This document shows, piece after piece, positions 7,247 to 13,049 of a stretch of DNA of 13,049 nt (its first letter is position 1; each line of letters opens with the position of its first letter). A model generated the notes under the pieces. That model worked only from the letters and a program-made list of their open reading frames with translations. It made no database searches and was not told the DNA's origin. Location of the stretch: the NCBI GenBank assembly GCA_947460275.1, contig CANHHZ010000035.1, forward strand, positions 1-13,049. Reading direction: 5' to 3'. Source of the stretch: Sphingobacteriaceae bacterium. Lineage in GTDB: Bacteria > Bacteroidota > Bacteroidia > Sphingobacteriales > Sphingobacteriaceae. The position numbers and the translations under genes are program-made.

Positions 7247-7992
7247 ACTTTCTTGGCTTCTAAAATTATATAGGGTGATAACTGTTTAGAATCAAAAGGA
7301 ACAACTTTTGTAAAGAGTTTACCAGTCCACCAAATAACTTTTTTAAGTAGTCTTACCGATGCTGTTCTTTGATTTTCGTTTTCTAACCAAACGCTAAACT
7401 TGCCAAAATAGCGTGATTGTACAACCTGTAAACCCGCATCCTTACAAATGCTTGCAAGGAAAGCAGGGTCCATACTATTGATGTTGTGTTTGTCGTAGTT
7501 GTCTTCATCAAACTTACGCTGAAACCAACCATTTACTGCTTTAAAATTTGGCAAGGTAATAAACAAAGTACCTCCAGGTTTTAAAAAGGCAATATGTCTG
7601 TTTATAATATCTGCGGTATCGTTAAAATGCTCAATTAACCCGCAGCTAAGCACCAAATCATATGCTGTTGGGGTTTGGTATGTAAATAAATCAGTTTCTA
7701 TGATTTTGATGTCATCGGTGGCTAGGCCATTGGTTTGCAACAATTCTTGCGTAATGGGCAAATGCACAAAATAATCCAATAAGGTAACATCGAGCTTTAA
7801 ATATTTTTTCAAAAACACCGCATAATACCCTGGAAAACCGCCTAATTCTATCGCGGTTTTAACATTATGGGTTTTTACAATTTCCGCCAGTTGGCGATGA
7901 AACAAATAGTTTGATGGAATAGGCACCGACAAATCGGTTTTACTTTCCCAATACTGTACCCAAAAATTTCTGTCGGTTAATAAATTGCTCAT
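7243..7992 (-). CDS. Class I SAM-dependent methyltransferase
   Basis: Predicted soluble methyltransferase of 249 residues. The SAM site is visible as AIELGGFPGYYAVF (residues 47-60, motif I), an acidic strand-2 end LLDY (D73), IIETDLF (98-103), and the LVLSCGLIEHFNDT stretch (113-126), with EHF typical of the Methyltransf_11/23/25 group. FLKPGGTLFITLPN (136-149) gives the post-III strand. It is the only gene in the polysaccharide block on the minus strand, converging on the fucosidase (stops overlap in TTAA) and divergent from the GT4 gene. Context suggests methylation of a sugar or a glycan lipid, but no acceptor motif is visible. Confidence 0.83.
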   Translation of the reverse strand: MSNLLTDRNFWVQYWESKTDLSVPIPSNYLFHRQLAEIVKTHNVKTAIELGGFPGYYAVFLKKYLKLDVTLLDYFVHLPITQELLQTNGLATDDIKIIETDLFTYQTPTAYDLVLSCGLIEHFNDTADIINRHIAFLKPGGTLFITLPNFKAVNGWFQRKFDEDNYDKHNINSMDPAFLASICKDAGLQVVQSRYFGKFSVWLENENQRTASVRLLKKVIWWTGKLFTKVVPFDSKQLSPYIILEAKKV

Positions 7993-8073
7993 ATGTTTAA
8001 CAAAGAAAAGAAAAATCTCTTAGGGTTTGTAGCAAATTTTACGCTTATCGTGCAAAGGCTAAACAATAAAATG

Positions 8074-8081
8074 TATTTTTG
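8074..8081 (+). promoter_or_regulatory. Putative -7 element (TATTTTTG) for the GT4-GT2 pair
   Basis: A perfect TAnnTTTG match in the divergent gap. Transcription would be expected to begin about 7 nt downstream, at or next to the GTG at 8088. If real, it makes the TTG at 8079, which lies inside the element, an unlikely start codon. No clear -33 TTG is seen. Confidence 0.4.
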
Positions 8082-8087
8082 AACATT

Positions 8088-9353
8088 GTGAAAGTAGTAC
8101 ACCTTAATACATACGATGGAAACGGCGGTGCCGGAAGGGCCTGTTTGCGCTTAAACGATGCCCTGCAGGCCAATGGTGTAAATACCAAAACCATTGCTTA
8201 TTATAAATTTGGCACCAACCCAAAAATTGACACTTTTAGCAAAGGAATATTTGCCAAAGCAAGAGCGCTGTTTAATATTTTGGCCGAACGTTACTTGGTT
8301 AAGTTTTATGCAAAAGCGCTAAAAACTCCTTTTTCGTTGCAATGGTTTGGTAAATCTATTGTTAACCATCCAGAATTAAAAGATGCCGATATTATTCATT
8401 TACATTGGATAAATCATGGATTTTTAACCCCTAAATTTTTAGCCGAACTAGACCTATTGGATAAACCTATCGTATGGACTTTTCATGACAGCAATGCTTT
8501 TACAGGCGGTTGTCATGTGCGTTACAGTTGCGAGAACTTTCATCAGCAGTGCGGCAATTGTCCGCTGTTGCGCAAAAGCAATGCGCACGATATTTCGCAT
8601 AAAAATTGGGTAAGCAAACAACAAGCCTATGCCAAATTAAACTTCCACATTGTAGCACCAAGCCAATGGATGGCCAATTCAGTAAAACAAAGTAGTTTGT
8701 TGGGCATTAGAAATGTAAGCGTTATTCCAAATACCATTGAAATTGATGTTTTTAAACCTTATGTAAAAGCAGAAGCGAAAAAAATATTAAAAATACCCGC
8801 CAATCACTTTGTGTTGATGAGTGGTTTTATGCCCTCTAAAAATGATAAACACAAAGGCACCGATTATTTAATTGCAGCGTTAAACGAGTTGGCCACTAGA
8901 CCAGAAATACCTAAGGAGCTGATAACGTTGGTCATTTTTGGCAACAAAGACGAAAAAAACATGCCCAATTTTCCATTTAAAACTATATTTCTAGGCACCA
9001 TTCACAAAGACGAACATTTGGCCAAATGCTACGCCGCTGCCGATGCATTTATTACGCCGTCTTTAGAAGACAATTTACCTAATACCGTGATGGAAAGTTT
9101 AGCCTGCGCAACACCAGTAATTGCCTTTAAAACAGGTGGTATCCCCGACATGGTAAAGCACTTAGAAAATGGGTATTTGGCCAATTACCAATCGGCTAGT
9201 GATTTGGCCAACGGAATAGAGTGGCTTTTTTTAAACGAAAACAAAGAAGCTATACAAAAAGAAGCAAGACGCACAATTTTAATGCGCTTTGCACCTAATG
9301 TGGTTGCGGCTCAACACCTAGAGTTATATCAAAAATTAACAACGCCTAAATGA
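8088..9353 (+). CDS. GT4-family glycosyltransferase (WcaC-like) with Cys4 insert
   Basis: GT-B-fold retaining glycosyltransferase predicted to add a sugar from a nucleotide donor during surface polysaccharide synthesis. Numbered from GTG 8088 (421 residues): the N-terminal domain starts VVHLNTYDGNGGAGRA (3-18), the glycine-rich loop of the group. DIIHLHWINHGF (101-112) and VWTFHDSNAFTGGC (129-142) follow. A Cys cluster C142-x5-C148-x6-C155-x2-C158 resembles that of WcaC-like colanic-acid enzymes and may hold a metal. The C-terminal domain has VLMSGFMPS and the donor-binding SLEDNLPNTVMES segment (D328-x7-E336). A TTG at 8079 would add MNI but overlaps the predicted promoter; GTG gives MKVVHLN, a natural N-terminus. 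It overlaps the next gene by ATGA, indicating translational coupling. Confidence 0.88.
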   Translation: MKVVHLNTYDGNGGAGRACLRLNDALQANGVNTKTIAYYKFGTNPKIDTFSKGIFAKARALFNILAERYLVKFYAKALKTPFSLQWFGKSIVNHPELKDADIIHLHWINHGFLTPKFLAELDLLDKPIVWTFHDSNAFTGGCHVRYSCENFHQQCGNCPLLRKSNAHDISHKNWVSKQQAYAKLNFHIVAPSQWMANSVKQSSLLGIRNVSVIPNTIEIDVFKPYVKAEAKKILKIPANHFVLMSGFMPSKNDKHKGTDYLIAALNELATRPEIPKELITLVIFGNKDEKNMPNFPFKTIFLGTIHKDEHLAKCYAAADAFITPSLEDNLPNTVMESLACATPVIAFKTGGIPDMVKHLENGYLANYQSASDLANGIEWLFLNENKEAIQKEARRTILMRFAPNVVAAQHLELYQKLTTPK

Positions 9354-10105
9354 CAGCAAATCCAAAACTTAGCGTAGTTACAATCGTTTATAACAACGTA
9401 AAGGATATTGAGCGCACTATGCTTTCGGTACTTAACCAAACCTATGCACATATCGAATATATCGTAATTGACGGTAAATCAACCGATGGGACATTAGGAA
9501 TTATTGAAAAATATAAAGAACGATTAACTGTTCTTGTTTCTGAAAAAGATGCTGGTATTTACGATGCGATGAACAAAGGCTTGGCTCTAGCCACAGGCGA
9601 TTATGTGCTTTTTATGAATTCGGGCGATGAAATATACGATACCGAAACCGTTGCCAATGTTTTTGAAAGCGCACTGTCGGCCGATATTTATTATGGCGAA
9701 ACAGAAATGTATGATGAAAATTGGCAAAGCCTAGGGCAACGCAGACACCATGCGCCAGAACACTTTGATTGGAAAAGCTTTAAATTTGGAATGAACATTA
9801 GTCATCAGGCCATTTACATCAAGCGCAGCTTAACCGAACCTTACAATTTACATTACAAATACAGCTCAGATATCGATTGGATCATTAGGGCTGCTAAAAA
9901 GTCATCAAACATTGTAAATACCCATATTTATGTGGCCAAATACTTGGTGGGTGGGATGTCTAAACAAAAACATTGGGAAAGCTTAAAAGAGCGTTTTCAC
10001 ATCTTATCGCATTATTATGGGTTCATTTCCAACCTCATCAACCATATTGTAATTGCCTTAAACTTGGCACAATATTTTATAAAATACAGAAGAACTAATG
10101 ATTAA
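9350..10105 (+). CDS. GT2-family glycosyltransferase
   Basis: Inverting GT-A glycosyltransferase, 251 residues, with the standard GT2 landmarks: LSVVTIVYNNVKDIERTMLS (7-26), IEYIVIDGKSTDGT with D41 (35-48), KDAGIYDAMNKGLALATGDY (66-85), and LFMNSGDEIYD with D93/E94 as the metal-binding acidic pair (87-97). The C-terminal ~40 residues contain a hydrophobic stretch (YGFISNLINHIVIALNLAQY) that may sit at the membrane. The AG-YDAMNKG signature is shared with WcaE/WfgS-type transferases, but the sugar is not readable. Its ATG lies within the stop of the GT4 gene, and a strong inverted repeat 5 nt downstream ends the cluster. Confidence 0.87.
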   Translation: MTANPKLSVVTIVYNNVKDIERTMLSVLNQTYAHIEYIVIDGKSTDGTLGIIEKYKERLTVLVSEKDAGIYDAMNKGLALATGDYVLFMNSGDEIYDTETVANVFESALSADIYYGETEMYDENWQSLGQRRHHAPEHFDWKSFKFGMNISHQAIYIKRSLTEPYNLHYKYSSDIDWIIRAAKKSSNIVNTHIYVAKYLVGGMSKQKHWESLKERFHILSHYYGFISNLINHIVIALNLAQYFIKYRRTND

Positions 10106-10109
10106 TAAA

Positions 10110-10139
10110 AAAGCCTGTAAACTTTCGCTTACAGGCTTT
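10110..10139. terminator. Bidirectional intrinsic terminator between GT2 gene and typA
   Basis: A perfect 11-bp inverted repeat (AAAGCCTGTAA / TTACAGGCTTT) with an 8-base loop lies in the 56-bp gap between two converging genes. Read on the minus strand it is followed by a T-rich run (TTTTTTATTAAT, counting stem end), a good terminator for typA. On the plus strand the T-run is shorter but should still stop the GT2 transcript. Confidence 0.8.
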
Positions 10140-10161
10140 AATATGAAATAATGCTTGCTAA

Positions 10162-11967
10162 TTATTGAAACATTTTTCCTTTTACTTTGCGTTCTTGCTC
10201 AGTCAAAAAGATTTTACGTAAGCGCATACTTACTGGTGTAATCTCAATGTACTCGTCAGCTTGGATGTACTCCATCGCCTCTTCTAAAGAAAATTTGATA
10301 GCTGGTGCAATACGCGTATTGTCGTCGGTACCAGAAGCACGCATATTGGTTAACGCTTTCCCTTTTACTACGTTTACTACCAAATCATTATCGCGGATAT
10401 GCTCGCCCATAATTTGTCCTTCGTAAACATCAACACCTGGATCTACAAAGAAACGTCCTCTGTCTTGTAGCTTATCAATAGAATAAGCTGTAGTCATCCC
10501 TTTTTCCATAGAAACCAAAACACCATTTAAACGACCAGGTATAGTGCCTTTCCAAGGCTCATAAGCTTTAAAACGATGCGCCATAATTGCTTCTCCGGCA
10601 GTTGCCGTTAAAACATTGTTACGCAAACCGATAATTCCACGAGCAGGAATTTCAAATTCTAAGTGTTGTAAATCGCCTTTTGGTTCCATAATTAATAACT
10701 CGCCTTTGCGTTGTGTTACCAATTCAATTACCTTACCGGCTACCTCGCCCGGTACATCAACAATTAAAGTTTCGATAGGCTCATGTTTTTTGCCATCAAT
10801 CTCTTTAACGATAACCTGTGGCTGACCAACTTGAATTTCGTAACCTTCGCGGCGCATCGTCTCGATCAATACTGATAAATGCAGAATACCACGACCATAT
10901 ACCAACCAAGAATCAGGAGATTCTGTCTCAACCACTTTAAGGGCCAAGTTTTTCTCCATCTCTTTCATCAAACGATCTTTAATACGTTGTGAAGTAACCA
11001 ACTTACCTTCTTTACCAAAAAACGGAGAGTTGTTAATCGTAAACAACATGTTCATGGTAGGCTCGTCAATTTTAATTACTGGTAATTGTTCTGGTGCATC
11101 AAAATCAGCAATGGTATCACCAATATCAAAACCATCAATCCCTACAACTGCACAAATGTCGCCAGATTTTACTTCGGTAGTTCTAATTTTACCTAATCCT
11201 TCAAAAGTATATAATTCTTTCACACGAGATTTCACCATTTTACCATCACGTTTGATTAGCGTAACAGGTTGGTTTTCTTTAATTACACCACGGTGCACAC
11301 GACCAACAGCAATACGACCCACAAAAGATGAATAATCTAACGACGTAATTTGCATTTGTAAAGTACCTTCATAAAAGGGAGCTGGTGGTATTGTAGATAC
11401 TACCGTATCTAATAAAGCAAAAATATCTGTTGTAGGTTTTTGCCAATCAGTACTCATCCAACCTTGTTTAGAAGAACCGTAAATTACTGGGAAATCTAAT
11501 TGATCTTCGGTAGCTTCCAAGTTAAAGAAAAGCTCGAATATTTGTTCGTAAACCTCTTCTGGTCTACAGTTTTCTTTGTCAACTTTGTTTACAACAACAA
11601 TTGGCTTTAAGCCTAGAGCCAAAGCTTTTTGAGTTACAAAACGAGTTTGGGGCATAGCACCTTCAAAAGCATCGCACAATAATAGCACGCCATCGGCCAT
11701 TTTAAGTACACGCTCTACCTCACCACCGAAATCGGCGTGACCAGGAGTATCAATAATGTTAATCTTTACATCTTTGTATTGTACCGAAACATTTTTAGAA
11801 ACAATCGTGATCCCACGTTCACGCTCTAAATCGTTGTTATCTAATATCAAATCTCCAGTTTGTTCGTTGTCACGAAAAATTGAACAAGAGTGTAAAATCT
11901 TATCAACCAATGTAGTTTTACCATGGTCAACGTGTGCTATAATAGCTATATTTCTAATTTTTTGCAT
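10162..11967 (-). CDS. typA: Translational GTPase TypA/BipA
   Basis: Ribosome-binding GTPase of the EF-G/LepA-like family, involved in ribosome assembly and stress adaptation (cold, envelope stress). The 601 residues are the normal length. GTPase motifs are in order: G1 AHVDHGKTTL (11-20), G2 region RERGITI, G3 DTPGHADFGGEVERV, G4 NKVDKENCRPEEV and a G5-like GSSKQGW. The beta-barrel domain II (QITSLDYSSFVGRIAVGRV), EF-G domain III/V-like regions (VYGRGILHLSVLIETMRREG) and the TypA-specific C-terminal domain (KGMTTAYSIDKLQDRGRFF, followed by IRDNDLVVNVVKGKALTNMR) are all present. Start at ATG 11967 gives the canonical MQKIRNIAIIAHVDHGKT. It is a monocistronic minus-strand gene between two plus-strand groups. 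Confidence 0.97.
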   Translation of the reverse strand: MQKIRNIAIIAHVDHGKTTLVDKILHSCSIFRDNEQTGDLILDNNDLERERGITIVSKNVSVQYKDVKINIIDTPGHADFGGEVERVLKMADGVLLLCDAFEGAMPQTRFVTQKALALGLKPIVVVNKVDKENCRPEEVYEQIFELFFNLEATEDQLDFPVIYGSSKQGWMSTDWQKPTTDIFALLDTVVSTIPPAPFYEGTLQMQITSLDYSSFVGRIAVGRVHRGVIKENQPVTLIKRDGKMVKSRVKELYTFEGLGKIRTTEVKSGDICAVVGIDGFDIGDTIADFDAPEQLPVIKIDEPTMNMLFTINNSPFFGKEGKLVTSQRIKDRLMKEMEKNLALKVVETESPDSWLVYGRGILHLSVLIETMRREGYEIQVGQPQVIVKEIDGKKHEPIETLIVDVPGEVAGKVIELVTQRKGELLIMEPKGDLQHLEFEIPARGIIGLRNNVLTATAGEAIMAHRFKAYEPWKGTIPGRLNGVLVSMEKGMTTAYSIDKLQDRGRFFVDPGVDVYEGQIMGEHIRDNDLVVNVVKGKALTNMRASGTDDNTRIAPAIKFSLEEAMEYIQADEYIEITPVSMRLRKIFLTEQERKVKGKMFQ

Positions 11968-11971
11968 AAAA

Positions 11972-11992
11972 TGCGCCTATAAATTTGGCGCA
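11972..11992. repeat. Short inverted repeat upstream of typA
   Basis: TGCGCC, nine bases, GGCGCA: a perfect 6-bp dyad between the typA start codon and its predicted -7 element, overlapping the latter by two bases. It could be an operator or a short leader hairpin, or chance. No partner regulator is suggested. Confidence 0.35.
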
Positions 11993-11998
11993 AAGCTA
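11991..11998 (-). promoter_or_regulatory. Putative typA -7 element (TAGCTTTG)
   Basis: On the minus strand TAGCTTTG matches TAnnTTTG exactly and lies 23 bases before the typA ATG, giving a short leader of about 15 bases. No clear -33 TTG is seen in the A-rich sequence upstream. Confidence 0.5.
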
Positions 11999-12142
11999 CG
12001 TTTTTTTATTGACTTTTTGAGCCATTCACTTACTTTTAAATCAAGACCATTTTTTCTTATATTTTGGAAATCAGCCTTTTGCCCAAAACAAAGTTGAACG
12101 TTTTTTGCCAGTGTTCTGAATACTTTTGATGATAAAATAACG

Positions 12143-12150
12143 TATTTTTG
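12143..12150 (+). promoter_or_regulatory. Putative -7 element (TATTTTTG) for the Cys-rich protein / Crp-Fnr operon
   Basis: A perfect TAnnTTTG match only four bases before the ATG at 12155, so the transcript would begin at or very near the start codon (leaderless). TTTTG at 12124-12128 could act as an upstream element but is closer than the usual spacing. Confidence 0.4.
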
Positions 12151-12154
12151 CATT

Positions 12155-12316
12155 ATGGATATTCAGTTTGTTTTGATGCTTATTCTTTTTGTAGCAGCCT
12201 TAGGCTATGTTGCTCGTATGGTTTATCGTTCAATACATACAAAATCTGGCGCTTGCAATACAGGATGTGGAAAATGTGCAGCTAATTTCGACAACATACC
12301 TAGTCCTAAAAAATAA
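12155..12316 (+). CDS. Small Cys-rich membrane protein, FeoB-associated-like
   Basis: A 53-residue single-pass membrane protein. Residues ~4-22 (QFVLMLILFVAALGYVARM) form the transmembrane segment, followed by a basic junction (RMVYRSIHTK) and a Cys cluster C34-x3-C38-x2-C41 (ACNTGCGKCA) in what would be the cytosolic tail, then a short Asn/Pro tail. This arrangement matches the FeoB-associated Cys-rich membrane protein type (also labelled 'virus attachment protein p12'-like), whose members often lie beside ferrous-iron transporter genes, but no feoB is in this window. It starts at ATG 12155; an internal ATG at 12176 would cut into the membrane helix. Six nucleotides separate it from the Crp/Fnr ATG, so the two are likely co-transcribed. 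Assignment is by pattern only; a role in metal or redox handling is inference. Confidence 0.7.
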   Translation: MDIQFVLMLILFVAALGYVARMVYRSIHTKSGACNTGCGKCAANFDNIPSPKK

Positions 12317-12322
12317 TTGTCG

Positions 12323-12910
12323 ATGCTTGATAAATTTGCAAACTATCTAAAAGAAAGACTAGCGATTACAGACGAGCAAGCAATGCAAGCTGTAAGTTGT
12401 TTAAACATCAAAAAGTATAAAAAAGGACAAAAGGTATTAAATGCAGGCGATCTAAGATCAGACGCTTTCTTTGTGAATTCGGGTTTGTTGCGTTGTTTTT
12501 CTATAGATGAAAAGGGGAAAGAGCATATCATACAATTTGCCCCAGAAAACTGGATGCTTACCGAGCGAGACAGTTCTGTTTTTAACATGCCCTCTGCCTT
12601 TTATATAGACGCCATCGAAGATACAGAGGTAGTAGTGATTAAAAAAGATTTCTTTCCCGGCATTAAAAACATTGTTCCAGAAATACTAGAGCTTAATATT
12701 TTAATGTTGCATAATTCTATTCGATTTATGCAAAAAAGAATCAACATGTTGCTAAGTGCGAGTGCCGAAGAAAGATATTTAAATTTTATTAATCTTTATC
12801 CAAATCTTACACTACGTGTGCCTCAATGGATGATTGCCTCTTATTTGGGCATTACACCCGAATCGTTGAGCAGGGTACGGAAAGATTTAGCAAACAAACA
12901 TTTTAGATAA
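12323..12910 (+). CDS. Crp/Fnr-family transcriptional regulator
   Basis: DNA-binding regulator of 195 residues. The N-terminal cyclic-nucleotide-binding-like beta-roll (about 28-110) shows KKYKKGQKVLNAGD, the FFVNSGLLRCF strand and an IIQFAPENWM loop. A long dimerisation helix follows (~118-145). The C-terminal winged helix-turn-helix (about 165-192) includes VPQWMIASYLGITPESLSRVRKDLA, with SLSRVRKDL as recognition helix. The arginine-containing phosphate-binding cassette of cAMP receptors is not recognisable (the position reads ENWMLTERDSSVFNMPSAF), and there is no N-terminal Fe-S Cys set, so neither cAMP nor FNR-type oxygen sensing can be claimed. A TTG at 12317 would add MS; ATG 12323 is preferred. 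It lies just downstream of the Cys-rich membrane protein gene and upstream of a pirin-like gene, which may be its target. Confidence 0.9.
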   Translation: MLDKFANYLKERLAITDEQAMQAVSCLNIKKYKKGQKVLNAGDLRSDAFFVNSGLLRCFSIDEKGKEHIIQFAPENWMLTERDSSVFNMPSAFYIDAIEDTEVVVIKKDFFPGIKNIVPEILELNILMLHNSIRFMQKRINMLLSASAEERYLNFINLYPNLTLRVPQWMIASYLGITPESLSRVRKDLANKHFR

Positions 12911-12989
12911 ACGATATCCAATACTTACTCAGCATCAATCAACTCATTACAACTATTGATTTGTAGTTTCGTTCAGCAATTTTAGGATT

Positions 12990-13049
12990 ATGAAAAAAGT
13001 TAAACAAGTAGCGGCAGTATTAAATCCGCCAGCACCACACATGGTTGGC
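12990..13049 (+). CDS. Probable pirin-family protein (partial, N-terminal 20 codons)
   Basis: Starts at ATG 12990 and stays open to the right edge, giving only 20 residues. The LNPPAPHMVG segment resembles the start of many bacterial pirins, where P-x-H-x-VG precedes the first cupin strands (usually continuing DGF). Pirins are metal-binding bicupins, some with quercetin dioxygenase activity. Context (after a Crp/Fnr regulator, 79 nt downstream) is compatible. With so little sequence this is a tentative call. Confidence 0.5.
   Translation, partial: MKKVKQVAAVLNPPAPHMVG

Noticed and set aside
10187..12097. Several plus-strand open frames within and just upstream of typA
   Set aside because: All mirror the strongly conserved typA coding sequence on the minus strand. 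The one extending to 12097 runs through the typA promoter gap without a recognisable product.
11999..12142. Possible Fnr/Crp operator (TTGA-N6-TCAA or TGTGA-N6-TCACA) between typA and the Cys-rich gene
   Set aside because: Single TTGA-like half-sites (around 12010 and 12093) are present, but no matching second half at the required spacing.
1..13049. Mobile element, prophage, toxin-antitoxin, tRNA or rRNA
   Set aside because: No transposase, integrase or terminal repeats, no tRNA-like cloverleaf in the gaps, and nearly all sequence is accounted for by recognisable chromosomal genes.

Overview
The window looks like a chromosomal stretch from a Bacteroidetes bacterium, most likely a Sphingobacteriaceae/Pedobacter-like species. 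Three things suggest this: AT-rich coding DNA with little Shine-Dalgarno signal, several TAnnTTTG-type -7 promoter elements close to start codons (984-991, 8074-8081, 12143-12150, and 11998-11991 on the minus strand), and Bacteroidetes-flavoured gene families. The genus is an inference, because no marker gene here fixes it.

Layout. (a) 1-931, minus strand: the N-terminal ~310 residues of an AlkB-type membrane di-iron alkane hydroxylase, cut by the left edge. (b) 1014-2825, plus strand: a YjjG-type HAD nucleotidase, a DinB-fold protein and a small lipoprotein carrying three copies of a 20-residue His/Cys motif. (c) 2847-10105: a surface-polysaccharide block. It holds a Wzx-like flippase, a small SAM-methyltransferase-like protein, a glycosyltransferase, a secreted GH29 alpha-L-fucosidase, a methyltransferase on the opposite strand, and a GT4/GT2 pair whose genes overlap by 4 nt. 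The block is closed by a strong inverted repeat (10110-10139) that can serve as terminator for both the GT2 gene and the converging typA. (d) 10162-11967, minus strand: typA/bipA, the ribosome-associated GTPase. (e) 12155-13049, plus strand: a 53-residue Cys-rich single-pass membrane protein resembling the FeoB-associated family, a Crp/Fnr-type regulator 6 nt downstream, and the first 20 codons of what looks like a pirin-family protein.

How the genes fit together. The glycosyltransferases, flippase and methyltransferases would build, modify and export a cell-surface glycan. The fucosidase among them is either a trimming enzyme for that glycan or a scavenging enzyme for external fucosylated glycans; the sequence does not decide. 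The small Cys-rich protein and the Crp/Fnr regulator probably form a two-gene operon.

Most of the window is ordinary, well-recognised biology. I found no CRISPR array, insertion sequence, prophage, tRNA or rRNA. The least explained item is the lipoprotein with the repeated HGEPGHRCDIAVGAPLN motif: its first two copies encode identical peptides yet differ at six synonymous positions. No intergenic stretch exceeds 300 bases; the longest (11968-12154) holds divergent promoters for typA and the small Cys-rich protein gene.
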